From assembly GCF_000468095.1 (NCBI RefSeq), contig NZ_ASZC01000002.1, positions 310,001 through 374,000 on the forward strand: a stretch of 64,000 bases of DNA, read 5' to 3'. The notes beneath the pieces are model-generated. The model ran no database searches, had not been told where the DNA came from, and was given only the letters and a program-made list of their open reading frames with translations. Below, piece by piece: positions 18,681-27,310 of this stretch. This DNA is from Pantoea sp. AS-PWVM4. Lineage in GTDB: Bacteria > Pseudomonadota > Gammaproteobacteria > Enterobacterales > Enterobacteriaceae. The stretch's first letter is position 1. Each line of letters starts with the position of its first letter. A program made the position numbers and the translations under genes.

Positions 18681-19817
18681 ATGCGATTGATGCGTGCCGC
18701 GTTGCTGTTTGGCAGCGTGTTGAGTGGTTCCCTGCCAGCACTGGCAGCGGATGTTCAGGTTCAGGTTTTACAGGACCATCTGGATCACCCCTGGTCGGTG
18801 GCATTTCTGCCCGACAATCACACCTTGCTTATCACTGAACGTTCGGGTCAGTTACGCAGTTGGCAGCATGACAAAGGCTTATCCGCGCCAATTAGCGGCG
18901 TGCCAAAAGTGTGGGTGCAACGGCAGGGTGGGTTGCTGGATGTGGTGCTGGCACCGGATTTCGCACAAAGCCGCCGTGTATGGCTCAGCTATACCACGGC
19001 TGACGCGGCGGGGCGTGCGGGTGGCGTAGTCGGCTATGGTCGCCTGAGTGATGACAATCGTCAGTTGAACGACTTCCAGGTGGTGCTGGAGCAAACGCCA
19101 AAACTCTCCAGCGGGGCCAATTTGGGCACACGGCTGGCGTTCGACCAGGCAGGATTTTTATGGATTGCCTTCGGAGACAATTTTGCCAGCAGCAGCGCAC
19201 AGGATCTGGACAAGCTCTCCGGCAAGATCGTGCGCCTTACGGCTGACGGTAAGATCCCGGCAGACAACCCCTTTTTGCATCATCAGGGGGCGCGCGGTGA
19301 AATCTGGTCATATGGCATGCGTAATCCACAGGGGCTGGCGTTGAATCCGTGGACGCAGCAGATGTGGGAAAGTGAGCACGGACCTCGCGGAGGCGATGAA
19401 GTCAATATCCCGGAAAAAGGCAAAAATTATGGCTGGCCGTTGGCGACCTGGGGCATTGATTACAGCGGGCAGAAAGTGCCGGAATCCAGGGGCGGCGAAG
19501 TTGCGGGCACGGAGCAGCCGGTATTTTACTGGAAGGTTTCCCCGGCCATCAGCGGGATGGCGTTTTATAACAGCGCGCGTTTCCCGCAGTGGAAAAACTC
19601 GTTGTTTATCGGCGCGCTGAAGGAAAAAAGTCTGATTCGCCTGATGGTCAATGGCGAGAAGGTGGTAGAGGAGCAGCGCCTGCTGACGGAACGAGGAGAA
19701 CGTATTCGCGATGTTCGTCAGGGGCCGGACGGTTTCCTGTATGTGCTGACCGACGAGCGTAACGGTAAATTATTGAAAGTGGGGCTGGCCGCGAACGCCA
19801 GTGCCCCACGCGGGTAG
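18681..19817 (+). CDS. yliI: PQQ-dependent aldose sugar dehydrogenase YliI
   Basis: A 378-residue soluble periplasmic dehydrogenase of the sGDH/Asd beta-propeller family that oxidises aldoses with PQQ as cofactor. The signal peptide ends near residue 22 (LPALAADVQ). Family features are LDHPWSVAFLPD, RQGGLLDVVLAPDF, the long GDNF..S..AQDLDKLSGKIVRL stretch and YGMRNPQGLA..P.T...WESEHGPRGGDEVN. PQQ synthesis genes are not in the window. Its ribosome site is enclosed in a long hairpin, so translation is probably regulated. Confidence 0.95.
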   Translation: MRLMRAALLFGSVLSGSLPALAADVQVQVLQDHLDHPWSVAFLPDNHTLLITERSGQLRSWQHDKGLSAPISGVPKVWVQRQGGLLDVVLAPDFAQSRRVWLSYTTADAAGRAGGVVGYGRLSDDNRQLNDFQVVLEQTPKLSSGANLGTRLAFDQAGFLWIAFGDNFASSSAQDLDKLSGKIVRLTADGKIPADNPFLHHQGARGEIWSYGMRNPQGLALNPWTQQMWESEHGPRGGDEVNIPEKGKNYGWPLATWGIDYSGQKVPESRGGEVAGTEQPVFYWKVSPAISGMAFYNSARFPQWKNSLFIGALKEKSLIRLMVNGEKVVEEQRLLTERGERIRDVRQGPDGFLYVLTDERNGKLLKVGLAANASAPRG

Positions 19818-20474
19818 TTAGCGTACCCAGTTACACACTTCCCAGCCACGCTGCTGCGCTTCCTGATGCAGCAGCTGATCCGGGTTGATGACCCAGGCAT
19901 GATCGGCATGGGCCAGCAACGGCAGGTCGTTCATCGAGTCGCTGTAGGCCCAGGTGCGCTCAAAACGTCGCTCCTGTTGCAACGCTTTCCAGTTGCTTAA
20001 TCGCGCCACTTTGCCCTCTTTGTAGGTCATGGTGCCGTAGGTCAGGCCGCTGTAGCGGTCATCGACAATCTCCACGCCAATGGCCAGCGCACCATGCACG
20101 CCAAGTCGCTCGGCAATCGGTACCGCCAGGTGCTCACCGCTGGCGGTGATAATCATCACGGTATCGCCACGTTGTTGATGCCAGTTGATGCGTTCGCGTG
20201 CGGCGGGAAATACGCGCGGCAGGATATCGCGGTGGATAAAACGCCGCACCCAGCCAGATACCGTCATGGTTGCCATTCCGGCCAGCGGGGCAAGTGTGGT
20301 GTTCATATATTCTTCAATTGAGAGCGTTCCGGCGTGATATTGGGTCATTAGCGACTGTTCGGCGCTAATCAGTTCGGCGGGGGCAAAACCCTGTGAAACC
20401 AACCAGCGCAGCCACAGGCTGGTGCTGTCTTCACAAATCAGGGTTTCGTCGAGATCGAACACGGCTAAGTCCAT
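19818..20474 (-). CDS. HAD-superfamily subfamily IB phosphatase
   Basis: A 218-residue haloacid-dehalogenase-type phosphatase. Motif I is FDLDETLICED (Asp nucleophile and second Asp), motif II IITASGEHLAV, and motifs III/IV appear as a Lys in TYKEGK and YSDSMNDLPLL. The helical cap follows motif I, as in SerB-like enzymes, so the substrate is probably a small phosphorylated metabolite but is unknown. The second of two adjacent ATG codons (at 20474) is used because GAGGAG is seven bases upstream. The stop adjoins the yliI stop with no gap. E. coli has gstB here instead. Confidence 0.88.
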   Translation of the reverse strand: MDLAVFDLDETLICEDSTSLWLRWLVSQGFAPAELISAEQSLMTQYHAGTLSIEEYMNTTLAPLAGMATMTVSGWVRRFIHRDILPRVFPAARERINWHQQRGDTVMIITASGEHLAVPIAERLGVHGALAIGVEIVDDRYSGLTYGTMTYKEGKVARLSNWKALQQERRFERTWAYSDSMNDLPLLAHADHAWVINPDQLLHQEAQQRGWEVCNWVR

Positions 20475-20752
20475 CATGATTCTCCTCAGGCTGACTGAAA
20501 TCAGGTTAGCGGAAATTTGTGACTGGCTTAACTGATCTGCGAAAAATCGGAATTTCTCGCAATTTTTCACAGATGGCGACAGAACAAAGGTGGCAGCGCA
20601 ACGGTGATGGTGCCAGGGTTACTGTAATAATTTCTATAAAACTTTACCGACAGACGGTTTTTTTCCGCAGCGCAAACCGGTAGTTTTTTAGGCAACGTGC
20701 GTCTTGCAGGAATGAGCCACGATTTAACAAGGACAATTATCTGGTCATACAC

Positions 20753-21958
20753 ATGAAAAAATTACTTAATGCTTCTACCTGGCGGCCTTTTGCTGCCTCC
20801 TCCCTTCTGTTCGTGCTTCTTCCGGTTTCCGCCCTGGCTGAAGAGGCCCCTGCCGCGCCACAAATTGAAGCCAAAGCCTGGATTTTGATGGATTACAACA
20901 GCGGTAAGGTGCTTACCGAGTCGAACGCCGATCAGCGTCTGGACCCCGCCAGCCTGACCAAAATGATGACCAGTTATGTGGTCGGTCAGGCGCTGAAGTC
21001 AGGCAAAATTCATGAAGACGACATGGTGACTATCGGCCAGGATGCCTGGGCTACGGGTAACCCGAAGCTGAAAGGATCGTCGCTGATGTTCCTTAAACCC
21101 GGTGACCGCATCCCGGTTTCTGAGCTGAACAAGGGGATTGTCATCCAGTCTGGTAACGATGCCTGTATCGCGATGGCCGACTACGTCGCGGGGAGCCAGG
21201 ATTCGTTTATTGGCCTGATGAACAACTACGCGAAATCCTTCGGCCTGCAAAACACCCATTTTATGACGGTGCACGGCCTCGATGCGGATGGGCAGTACAG
21301 CACTGCGCGCGATATGGCGATTATCGGTCAGCGGTTGATCCGTGATGTACCGGAAGAGTATGCGCTGAATAAAGAGAAAGAGTTTACCTTTAACAACATT
21401 AAGCAGATGAACCGTAACCGTCTGCTGTGGAGCAGCAACCTCAAGGTTGACGGTATCAAAACCGGCCATACCTCGGGCGCGGGCAACAATCTGGTTTCAT
21501 CGGCGACTGACGGTGACATGCGTCTGATTTCCGTGGTGCTGGGTGCTGAAACCGATGCCGTTCGCTTCCGTGAGAGCGAAAAACTTCTCACCTGGGGTTT
21601 CCGTTTTTATGACACCGTGACCCCGATTAAAGCGGATAAACCTTTTGCTCAACAGCGTGTCTGGTTTGGTGATCGCCAGGAGGTCAACCTGGGTGTGGAG
21701 AAAGATGCCTCCATCACCGTGCCGAAAGGGCAGATGAATAACCTCAAAGCCAGTTACACCCTGACGTCACCGCAGCTGGAAGCGCCGCTGAAGAAAAATC
21801 AGGTGGTGGGTACCATCGATTTTCAGCTGGATGGCAAAACGGTTGATCAACGTCCGTTGGTGGTGATGGAAGATGTGCAGGAAGGGGGCTTTATCGGCCG
21901 TATCTGGGATTTCATCGTGATGAAATTCGATAGCCTGTTTGGTAAGTGGTTTAACTAA
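20753..21958 (+). CDS. dacC: D-alanyl-D-alanine carboxypeptidase DacC (PBP6)
   Basis: A 401-residue low-molecular-weight penicillin-binding protein that trims the terminal D-Ala from peptidoglycan pentapeptides in the periplasm. The signal peptide ends near residue 29 (VSALAEEAP). Catalytic motifs are SLTK at 67-70, SGN in [10 protein letters not shown] and KTG in [15 protein letters not shown]-terminal beta domain and an amphipathic membrane-anchoring helix ([20 protein letters not shown]) complete the PBP5/6 layout. The protein resembles E. coli DacC most. Confidence 0.96.
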   Translation: MKKLLNASTWRPFAASSLLFVLLPVSALAEEAPAAPQIEAKAWILMDYNSGKVLTESNADQRLDPASLTKMMTSYVVGQALKSGKIHEDDMVTIGQDAWATGNPKLKGSSLMFLKPGDRIPVSELNKGIVIQSGNDACIAMADYVAGSQDSFIGLMNNYAKSFGLQNTHFMTVHGLDADGQYSTARDMAIIGQRLIRDVPEEYALNKEKEFTFNNIKQMNRNRLLWSSNLKVDGIKTGHTSGAGNNLVSSATDGDMRLISVVLGAETDAVRFRESEKLLTWGFRFYDTVTPIKADKPFAQQRVWFGDRQEVNLGVEKDASITVPKGQMNNLKASYTLTSPQLEAPLKKNQVVGTIDFQLDGKTVDQRPLVVMEDVQEGGFIGRIWDFIVMKFDSLFGKWFN

Positions 21959-21967
21959 CCGTCATCC

Positions 21968-21995
21968 GTAATGGCGCGATAAATCGCGCCGTTAC
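21968..21995. repeat. REP-family palindrome between dacC and ybjG
   Basis: GTAATGGCGCGA and TCGCGCCGTTAC pair with one wobble around loop TAAA. It is a variant of the GTAG REP palindrome and lies in the 46-base gap between convergent genes, where it can also act as a terminator. Confidence 0.75.
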
Positions 21996-22004
21996 GAAAT
22001 CCTT

Positions 22005-22610
22005 TTACCCGCGAACCCATCCCTTACGAATCGGCAGCGCGAATAGTGCGCGGTAGATCTGATGTGTCAGCGCTAACATGCGTGAACCGTAGAGTTGCCA
22101 TGCGAGATTTGAGGCCAGGCAGCCGAGCATTCCCACCAGAAATCCTCCCAGCATATCCAACGGCCAGTGCACGCCAAGATAAACGCGTGACCAGGCGATG
22201 GCGATGCCGGTGAGCAACAAAATCACACCCGACCATAAACGGTGCCAGCAAATGAACGCCAGCGCGAAAGTGAAAATGGTGGTGCCGTGATCGCTGGGGT
22301 AGGAGTCATCGGCGGCATGCGACAGGAACTGATGGCCCAGTCCGATTACAAACGGACGCGGATGCGGCAACAACTGACTGATGCACCAGGAGATACTCAG
22401 GGCATAAATCAACGCCATACCGGTTTTTAATACCAGGGTGCGCTGTGAGGCCACCTGTTCACGCGGTCCCCATAGCCACAGCATCACGATCAGCAGCGGG
22501 ACAATGGCGATCAAGTCGCGTGCGATAAAAGTGGCCAGGCTCAATAACCATTCCGGTGAATTCGGTGTGGCGTTAATCCATAAAAACAGCGTGCGGTTGA
22601 TCTCTTCCAT
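22005..22610 (-). CDS. ybjG: Undecaprenyl-diphosphate phosphatase YbjG
   Basis: A 201-residue integral-membrane PAP2 phosphatase that recycles undecaprenyl diphosphate, the lipid carrier of cell-wall synthesis. PAP2 motifs are PHPRPFVIG, YPSDHGTTIF and SRVYLGVHWPLDMLGG, and the C-terminus FALPIRKGWVRG matches E. coli YbjG. ATG 22610 overlaps the preceding PAP2 gene's stop by one base (TAATG), so the two are translationally coupled and share the PmrA-box promoter. Confidence 0.95.
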   Translation of the reverse strand: MEEINRTLFLWINATPNSPEWLLSLATFIARDLIAIVPLLIVMLWLWGPREQVASQRTLVLKTGMALIYALSISWCISQLLPHPRPFVIGLGHQFLSHAADDSYPSDHGTTIFTFALAFICWHRLWSGVILLLTGIAIAWSRVYLGVHWPLDMLGGFLVGMLGCLASNLAWQLYGSRMLALTHQIYRALFALPIRKGWVRG

Positions 22611-23353
22611 TACGCTCTTCTGTTCCTCGTCTTGTTTACCCAAAAAGAAACGCCAGCAAAAATCAGCATCTGGGTCAGCCATACCCACCATCCCGCCCAC
22701 AGATTGTGGGAGAAGAAGTGTGCGCCACGCATTACCTGGCCGTATCCCATCAATAATCCGAGGGCAATACCGGCCAGCAACGCCAGCAGGGCAAGGCGTG
22801 GCTTCTCTGGCCACCACAGGAAAAATAATCCCATTACCGCAAACCCGCTCGACGCATGACCACCCGGGAAGCATTGACCGGGACCGCTGTTCTCAGGCAC
22901 TGCGCTCAGCAGGGTAAAGTTCGCGGCTTTACCACCGAACATCGCCAGATCCCAGGGACATGAGTGCGCGCTGTGTGCCTTCAGAATGCCGATCACCAAG
23001 GGTCCCAAACCCAGCAGCAACGCGACCAGAACCCGCCTGCCATCACGTATCTGAATGCCACGCAACAGCATCACGACACCGCCAATGATGATTGCATCCT
23101 TCAGCAAGCGATGGTTGATCAGATCCAGCCAGCGGTTGTGTTGCCACGGGAAACGCTGGGTTAGCGGATCAAACCAAAACTGACTGATGGCGATATCAAG
23201 GCTTTCATGGCGTGACCACAGCAGGAAAACCGATGCTAAAAATGCCAGCAAAATAAAGTTGATAGCGTAAAAGCGACGTGACAGCGGGTAAATAGCCGGG
23301 TTCTGAATCCTGATACGGGTTGTTGAATTGTTTAGTTTTGATGACAGCGACAT
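22610..23353 (-). CDS. PAP2-family lipid phosphatase
   Basis: A 247-residue membrane phosphatase with about six helices. Motifs are KAHSAHSCPWDLAMFGG, CFPGGHASSGFA and RGAHFFSHNLWAGW. The usual K-x6-RP of motif 1 is K-x6-CP here, as in a subfamily with the CPWDL sequence; motifs 2 and 3 keep the catalytic His residues. The substrate may be a lipid phosphate of the envelope (lipid A, phosphatidylglycerophosphate or undecaprenyl diphosphate); this is not decided by the sequence. It is first in an operon with ybjG and has a PmrA box 48 bases upstream. E. coli lacks it here. Confidence 0.88.
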   Translation of the reverse strand: MSLSSKLNNSTTRIRIQNPAIYPLSRRFYAINFILLAFLASVFLLWSRHESLDIAISQFWFDPLTQRFPWQHNRWLDLINHRLLKDAIIIGGVVMLLRGIQIRDGRRVLVALLLGLGPLVIGILKAHSAHSCPWDLAMFGGKAANFTLLSAVPENSGPGQCFPGGHASSGFAVMGLFFLWWPEKPRLALLALLAGIALGLLMGYGQVMRGAHFFSHNLWAGWWVWLTQMLIFAGVSFWVNKTRNRRA

Positions 23354-23400
23354 GAAAGTTTGCGGATAGTGAAACCAGGTGCACAGGGTCGCAATTCGCG

Positions 23401-23417
23401 CTTAAGAGAACCTTAAG
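23401..23417 (-). promoter_or_regulatory. PmrA (BasR) box of the PAP2-ybjG operon
   Basis: CTTAAG-N5-CTTAAG is a full match to the PmrA half-site repeat YTTAAK-N5-YTTAAK. Read on the minus strand it is almost the same as the Salmonella pmrC box as I remember it. It is 48 bases upstream of the PAP2 start codon and 18 bases beyond the end of the rybB terminator. PmrAB control of ybjG is known in enterics. Confidence 0.85.
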
Positions 23418-23434
23418 CCACTTACGACGGGCAT

Positions 23435-23500
23435 AAAAAAACCCGTCAGTCAGTGACTGGCGGGCTCCTCAACTTGGGGATTTCAAAGAAAAGCAGTGGC
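23435..23500 (-). ncRNA. rybB: Hfq-dependent small RNA RybB
   Basis: The minus strand from 23500 begins GCCACTGCTTTTCTTTGA, the same as the 5' seed of E. coli RybB, which represses outer-membrane porin mRNAs under envelope stress. The middle keeps the TCCCCA...GGAGCCC arrangement; the 3' part has diverged and is shorter. A terminator stem (CCCG C CAGT / ACTG A CGGG, loop CACTG) is followed by seven U at 23441-23435. Predicted length is about 66 nt against about 80 in E. coli. Location next to ybjL is the same as in E. coli, and a sigma-E promoter fits exactly. Confidence 0.95.
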
Positions 23501-23506
23501 ATTAAT

Positions 23507-23533
23507 TCAGACTGCACCCCGGAAAAAAAGTTC
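23507..23533 (-). promoter_or_regulatory. Sigma-E promoter of rybB
   Basis: On the minus strand GAACTT (-35, 23533-23528) is followed by a 16-base spacer and TCTGA (-10, 23511-23507), then six bases to the expected first base G at 23500. This matches the sigma-E consensus in sequence and spacing. Confidence 0.93.
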
Positions 23534-23553
23534 TGGACTCAGTCGAAAAATTT

Positions 23554-25242
23554 TTATAAGGGCAAAATTGGCCAAATAATGACGATTAGCGTACCGGCCA
23601 GCGTCAGCAGCACGTTGGCAATCGCATAGGTTCCGGCATAGCCCAGCGCCGGAATATTGCTGCGTGCGGTGTCGCTGATAATCTCCATCGCCGGGGCGCA
23701 GGTGCGTGCCCCCATAATCGCCCCGAACAGCAGTGCGCGGTTCATTCGCAGTACATAAGCACCAAACAGGTAACAAATCACCACCGGCACCAGACTGACC
23801 AGCAGGCCACTCAGTAACATCAGCGCACCTTCACTGCCCAGCCCGTGTTGCAGGCCGCTGCCTGCGCTAAGGCCAACGCCCGCCATAAACACCATCAGGC
23901 CGAACTCTTTTACCATCGTCAACGCGCCCTGAGGGATGTAACCAAAGGTCGGATGGTTGGCACGCAGAAAGCCCAACATGATTCCGGAAAACAGGAGCCC
24001 GGCCGCGTTACCGATACCAAAACTGAAGTTGCTGAACTGGAAAGTGATCATGCCGATCATCAAACCAATAATAAAGAAGGCGCAAAATGCCAGCAGATCG
24101 GTCATCTGGCTATGGATGGCGATAAAGCCGATACGATCGGCAAGACTTTTCACACGCTTAGCCTCACCGCTGACCTGCAACACATCACCTTTGTTCAGCA
24201 TGATGCTGTCATCGATCGGCATTTCAATCTGGCTGCGGATAACGCGGTTGAGGAAACAGCCATGATCTGTCAGCTTCAGATGATTGAGACGTTTATTCAC
24301 CGCATTATGGTTCTTCACCACAATCTCTTCGGTCACGATGCGCATATCCAGCAGGTCACGGTCGAACACTTCTTTGCCGTTACGGAAGCTGGGATCGAGA
24401 CGGGCATGGGCATCGGGATAACCCACCAGCGAAATCTCATCGCCAAGTTGCAACTGAGCATCCCCATCCGGGCTGGCAAGGATACCGTTGCGGCGCAGAC
24501 GCTCGATATAACAGCCGGTCTGACGATGAATGCCCAGTTCACGCAGATTTTTGCCGCCACTCCATGCCACCAACTCTGGCCCAACGCGGTAGGCGCGGAT
24601 CACCGGAAGGAAAACTTTACGCTGACTGTCAGCATCCAGACCGCGCTCACGGGCAATTTGCTGGGCGCAGGTCGGCAGGTCCTGATGTTGCAGACGTGGC
24701 AGGTAGCGTGCGCCGAAGATCAGGCTGACCAGACCGACCAGGTAGGTAATGGCATAGCCGAGGCTGAGATGATCCTGCATCAGGTTCAGTTGCTGATTAT
24801 CACTGATACTATGCCGGAGCGTGTCCCCGGCACCCACCAGCACCGGTGTGGAGGTCATGGCTCCTGCCAGCATGCCAGCGGTCAGGCCAATATCCCAGCC
24901 GAACACTTTACCCAACAGCAGCGCCAGCAGCAGGGCGCTACCCACCATCACGATGGCGAGAATAAAATAGTTTTTACCGTCACGGAAAAAGATCGAAAAA
25001 AAGTTGGGTCCCGCTTCGACGCCGACACAAAAAATAAACAGCATAAATCCGAGGCTCAATGCAGCGGTATTTATGGCGAAATGTTGTTCACCTAAAATAA
25101 GCGATACTACTAATACGCCAATGGAATTTCCGAGCTGGACAGAGCCAAGGCGTAATTTACCCAGACAGAGACCGAGGGCTAAAACCACAAATAATAACAG
25201 GACGTCATTTCCGCTTAACAAATCTGCGACGTTAATATTCAC
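23554..25242 (-). CDS. ybjL: Putative transporter YbjL (aspartate:alanine exchanger family)
   Basis: A 562-residue inner-membrane protein, nearly the same over its whole length as E. coli YbjL. Layout: five to six N-terminal helices ([35 protein letters not shown]), two cytoplasmic TrkA-C/RCK-C domains at roughly residues 200-290 and 290-375, then five to six more helices ending [21 protein letters not shown]. The GAGDT and GVGLSAG helical motifs are typical of the AAE family. The transported substrate is not established. Confidence 0.95.
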   Translation of the reverse strand: MNINVADLLSGNDVLLLFVVLALGLCLGKLRLGSVQLGNSIGVLVVSLILGEQHFAINTAALSLGFMLFIFCVGVEAGPNFFSIFFRDGKNYFILAIVMVGSALLLALLLGKVFGWDIGLTAGMLAGAMTSTPVLVGAGDTLRHSISDNQQLNLMQDHLSLGYAITYLVGLVSLIFGARYLPRLQHQDLPTCAQQIARERGLDADSQRKVFLPVIRAYRVGPELVAWSGGKNLRELGIHRQTGCYIERLRRNGILASPDGDAQLQLGDEISLVGYPDAHARLDPSFRNGKEVFDRDLLDMRIVTEEIVVKNHNAVNKRLNHLKLTDHGCFLNRVIRSQIEMPIDDSIMLNKGDVLQVSGEAKRVKSLADRIGFIAIHSQMTDLLAFCAFFIIGLMIGMITFQFSNFSFGIGNAAGLLFSGIMLGFLRANHPTFGYIPQGALTMVKEFGLMVFMAGVGLSAGSGLQHGLGSEGALMLLSGLLVSLVPVVICYLFGAYVLRMNRALLFGAIMGARTCAPAMEIISDTARSNIPALGYAGTYAIANVLLTLAGTLIVIIWPILPL

Positions 25243-25496
25243 GCTTTAACTTCTTATTTACCTGTAACATGTTGATGAAAAGGTCGTTTTTCGCTATCTT
25301 GTGGCGACCGCAGGTGCCCGTTTTGCCGGGAGGGCAGGGACCGAATTTTGAAGCGGCGTCATTCTAATCATAATTAACACCCTCAGCTATCGGCAGTTTT
25401 CATTCCTTCCGCATTCAGCTGTTTCTTTTTATTTCCACTCGTGTGCCAGGGCAGTTAAAAGTTTCAATATTGTTAACACTGAAGTTGAGGTTGGTT

Positions 25497-25862
25497 ATGT
25501 TGCAGCGTAATAATCGCTGGCCTGCATCGGTGCTGGGCGTAACGCTATATACGCTGGTGTTTATTTTTGCCCATCATTTTTGGGTCTCACCGGGTGAAAG
25601 GTCGATAGGTGGTCAGCCAGAGTTGCTGCTGTTTCTGCTGCCGGGCATTGTGGTGGCGCTGATGCAGCCGGAAAGTCCGTTAAAAAGTACGCTGTGGGTG
25701 GCACTGGCGGGGACGGTGCTAGGTACGCTGTGGGTGTTGCTGGTGCTGAATCTGAGCCATAGCGGCTGGATGGTCATCTGGGGATTAAGTGCGCTGTTTT
25801 GGGCGGGCTGTGGCGCGCTATTGGTACGTTTGCTGCGCATCATGCTGGCAATGCGATCATGA
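25497..25862 (+). CDS. ybjM: Inner membrane protein YbjM
   Basis: A 121-residue protein with four predicted transmembrane helices (VLGVTLYTLVFIFAHHFW, LLLFLLPGIVVALM, TLWVALAGTVLGTLWVLLVLNL, MVIWGLSALFWAGCGALLVRLL). It matches the place and layout of E. coli YbjM between ybjL and grxA; function is unknown. ATG 25497 has TGAGG just upstream; an in-frame ATG-like start at 25443 would add an unsuitable leader. Confidence 0.85.
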   Translation: MLQRNNRWPASVLGVTLYTLVFIFAHHFWVSPGERSIGGQPELLLFLLPGIVVALMQPESPLKSTLWVALAGTVLGTLWVLLVLNLSHSGWMVIWGLSALFWAGCGALLVRLLRIMLAMRS

Positions 25863-25869
25863 GGCAGGT

Positions 25870-25934
25870 GTAGCGGCGCGATTTATCGCGCGGTTTTCTG
25901 CTGGCAAAACCCGCGCGATAAATCGCGCCGCTAC
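25870..25934. repeat. REPIN: two inverted GTAG REPs
   Basis: GTAGCGGCGCGATTTATCGC at the left end and its inverse GCGATAAATCGCGCCGCTAC at the right end face each other around about 24 bases. GTAG heads are at the two outer ends. This is the typical arrangement of a REP doublet mobilised by a RAYT transposase. It lies between convergent ybjM and grxA. Confidence 0.88.
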
Positions 25935-25940
25935 GATCTG

Positions 25941-26204
25941 TTATACCGCGAAATCCAGATTCTCTTTCGTCCATGCGGCGAAATCGGTATAGCCACCGAT
26001 ATGCTGCTGGTCGAGGAAAATCTGCGGCACCGTAGTGACCGGTTTACCCGCACGGGCTTCCAGATCGGCTTTAGTGATGCCTTCCACCTGAATGTCGACG
26101 TACTGATAATTAAAATCGTCACGTTCGGTGGTCAGTTTGGCGGCCAGTTCCTGGGCGCGTACGCAGTAAGGACAGCCGGGACGACCAAAAATCACTGCAA
26201 ACAT
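25941..26204 (-). CDS. grxA: Glutaredoxin 1
   Basis: An 87-residue glutathione-dependent thiol oxidoreductase that reduces ribonucleotide reductase and protein disulfides in the cytoplasm. The active site CPYC is at 11-14 and the TVPQIFLDQQHIGGYTDF stretch (cis-Pro and glutathione binding) is at about 58-76. AAGGAGAG precedes the start. A CRP-type palindrome lies 26 bases upstream of the start codon. No clear OxyR site was seen. Confidence 0.97.
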   Translation of the reverse strand: MFAVIFGRPGCPYCVRAQELAAKLTTERDDFNYQYVDIQVEGITKADLEARAGKPVTTVPQIFLDQQHIGGYTDFAAWTKENLDFAV

Positions 26205-26229
26205 TGCTTCTCTCCTTCCGCTGCTGTTT

Positions 26230-26245
26230 TGTGATGAAAGTCACA
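26230..26245. promoter_or_regulatory. CRP-like site upstream of grxA
   Basis: TGTGA-TGAAAG-TCACA is an exact match to the CRP core TGTGA-N6-TCACA, with T-rich flank on one side. It starts 26 bases before the grxA ATG; a position so close to the gene would fit repression, or activation of an undetected promoter overlapping it. Confidence 0.55.
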
Positions 26246-26332
26246 TCACAGCGTGAATAATGGCAGACATGATGCCCGCTAAAAAGGGTGAAAGAAAGAA
26301 GGAATTGCCTGTTGTTGTGATGCGCAGGGTCT

Positions 26333-27295
26333 TTAAAACTGCGCATCTGGCCCACGAAAAGTACGCCGCCATTCGCTGGGGCTGACGTTAAAACGCGCTT
26401 TAAAGCGCTGGCGAAATGAAATGGGCGACTGATAACCCGCCAGTGAGGCGACAGTCTCAATGCTGTGATCGGTGGTTTCCAGCAATTCCTGGCTGCGTCG
26501 CAATCGCTCCACATTCAGCCACTCGCCGGGCGTCATGCCGGTGGCTCTTGAGAAATGGCGAGTCAGCGTGCGTCTGCTCATGCTGACAAAGTGTGCCAGT
26601 GAAGCGATATCATGCGGCTTATCAAGGTTGTGGCGCAAAAAATCGATCAAATCGTTGATCTGACTATCTCGTGTGGAATCGGGCACCACGCGTTCAATAA
26701 ATTGTGCCTGACCACCTTCGCGATAGGGAGGGACCACCATTCTTCTGGCAACCCGATTGGCGATGGCGGCGCCATAATGATCGCGCACGATATGAAGACA
26801 GCAGTCGATACCGGCAGCGGTGCCCGCTGAAGTGATCAGACGTTCGTCGCGGGTGTAAAGCGCGTTGTTATCCAGACGAATTTGCGGGAAACGCGCGGCA
26901 AAGTCCTGTTCAAACTCCCAGTGCGTGGCAGCCCGACGGTGATCCAGCAGCCCGGTATAGGCCAGCACATAGGCTCCGAGGCAGAGTCCCACCACTTCCG
27001 CGCCGCGCTGCCATGCCTGAATCAACGCGTGTGATAATGCGGCTGAAGGTTGTTCATCCGGATGCTGCCAAAACGGGACAATCACGATATCAGCATTGGC
27101 AAGGGACTCCAGGCCGTGCCCGACATGGATGGAGAGGCCGTTATCAGAGGCGATCACCCCAGGCCGCTCTGCGGCAATATCCACTTGAAACAAACCTTCC
27201 TGCGGCATGGCTTTACCAAATACCATCAACGGTACTGAAAAGTGGAACGGGCTAAATCCCCGACTGGCCACCACCACCACACGCAATGCAGACAT
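26333..27295 (-). CDS. GlxA/FtrA-type transcriptional regulator (DJ-1/PfpI + AraC)
   Basis: A 320-residue regulator with an N-terminal class-I amidotransferase-like DJ-1/PfpI domain (residues 3-185, nucleophile-elbow-like GLCLGAYVLA near 105) and a C-terminal AraC DNA-binding domain with two helix-turn-helix units (DIASLAHFVSMSRRTLTRHFSRATG and IETVASLAGYQSPISFRQRFKARFNVSP). The amidotransferase-like domain is usually a ligand sensor. ATG 27295 with GGAG upstream is preferred to a GTG three codons earlier. It is 15 bases downstream of a metallo-hydrolase gene on the same strand. The pair is inserted between grxA and ybjC relative to E. coli. Confidence 0.9.
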   Translation of the reverse strand: MSALRVVVVASRGFSPFHFSVPLMVFGKAMPQEGLFQVDIAAERPGVIASDNGLSIHVGHGLESLANADIVIVPFWQHPDEQPSAALSHALIQAWQRGAEVVGLCLGAYVLAYTGLLDHRRAATHWEFEQDFAARFPQIRLDNNALYTRDERLITSAGTAAGIDCCLHIVRDHYGAAIANRVARRMVVPPYREGGQAQFIERVVPDSTRDSQINDLIDFLRHNLDKPHDIASLAHFVSMSRRTLTRHFSRATGMTPGEWLNVERLRRSQELLETTDHSIETVASLAGYQSPISFRQRFKARFNVSPSEWRRTFRGPDAQF

Positions 27296-27310
27296 CGTTC
27301 GCACTCCAGG

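Noticed and set aside
23435..23466. Terminator assigned to ybjL
   Set aside because: The hairpin and U-run end a short RNA beginning with the RybB seed at 23500, and a sigma-E promoter lies just upstream, so it is better seen as the rybB terminator; it may still stop ybjL transcripts.
23845..25095. A 416-codon plus-strand frame opposite ybjL
   Set aside because: Its amino-acid content is low-complexity (His/Gln/Thr rich) and it mirrors the codon structure of ybjL, which is conserved over its whole length.
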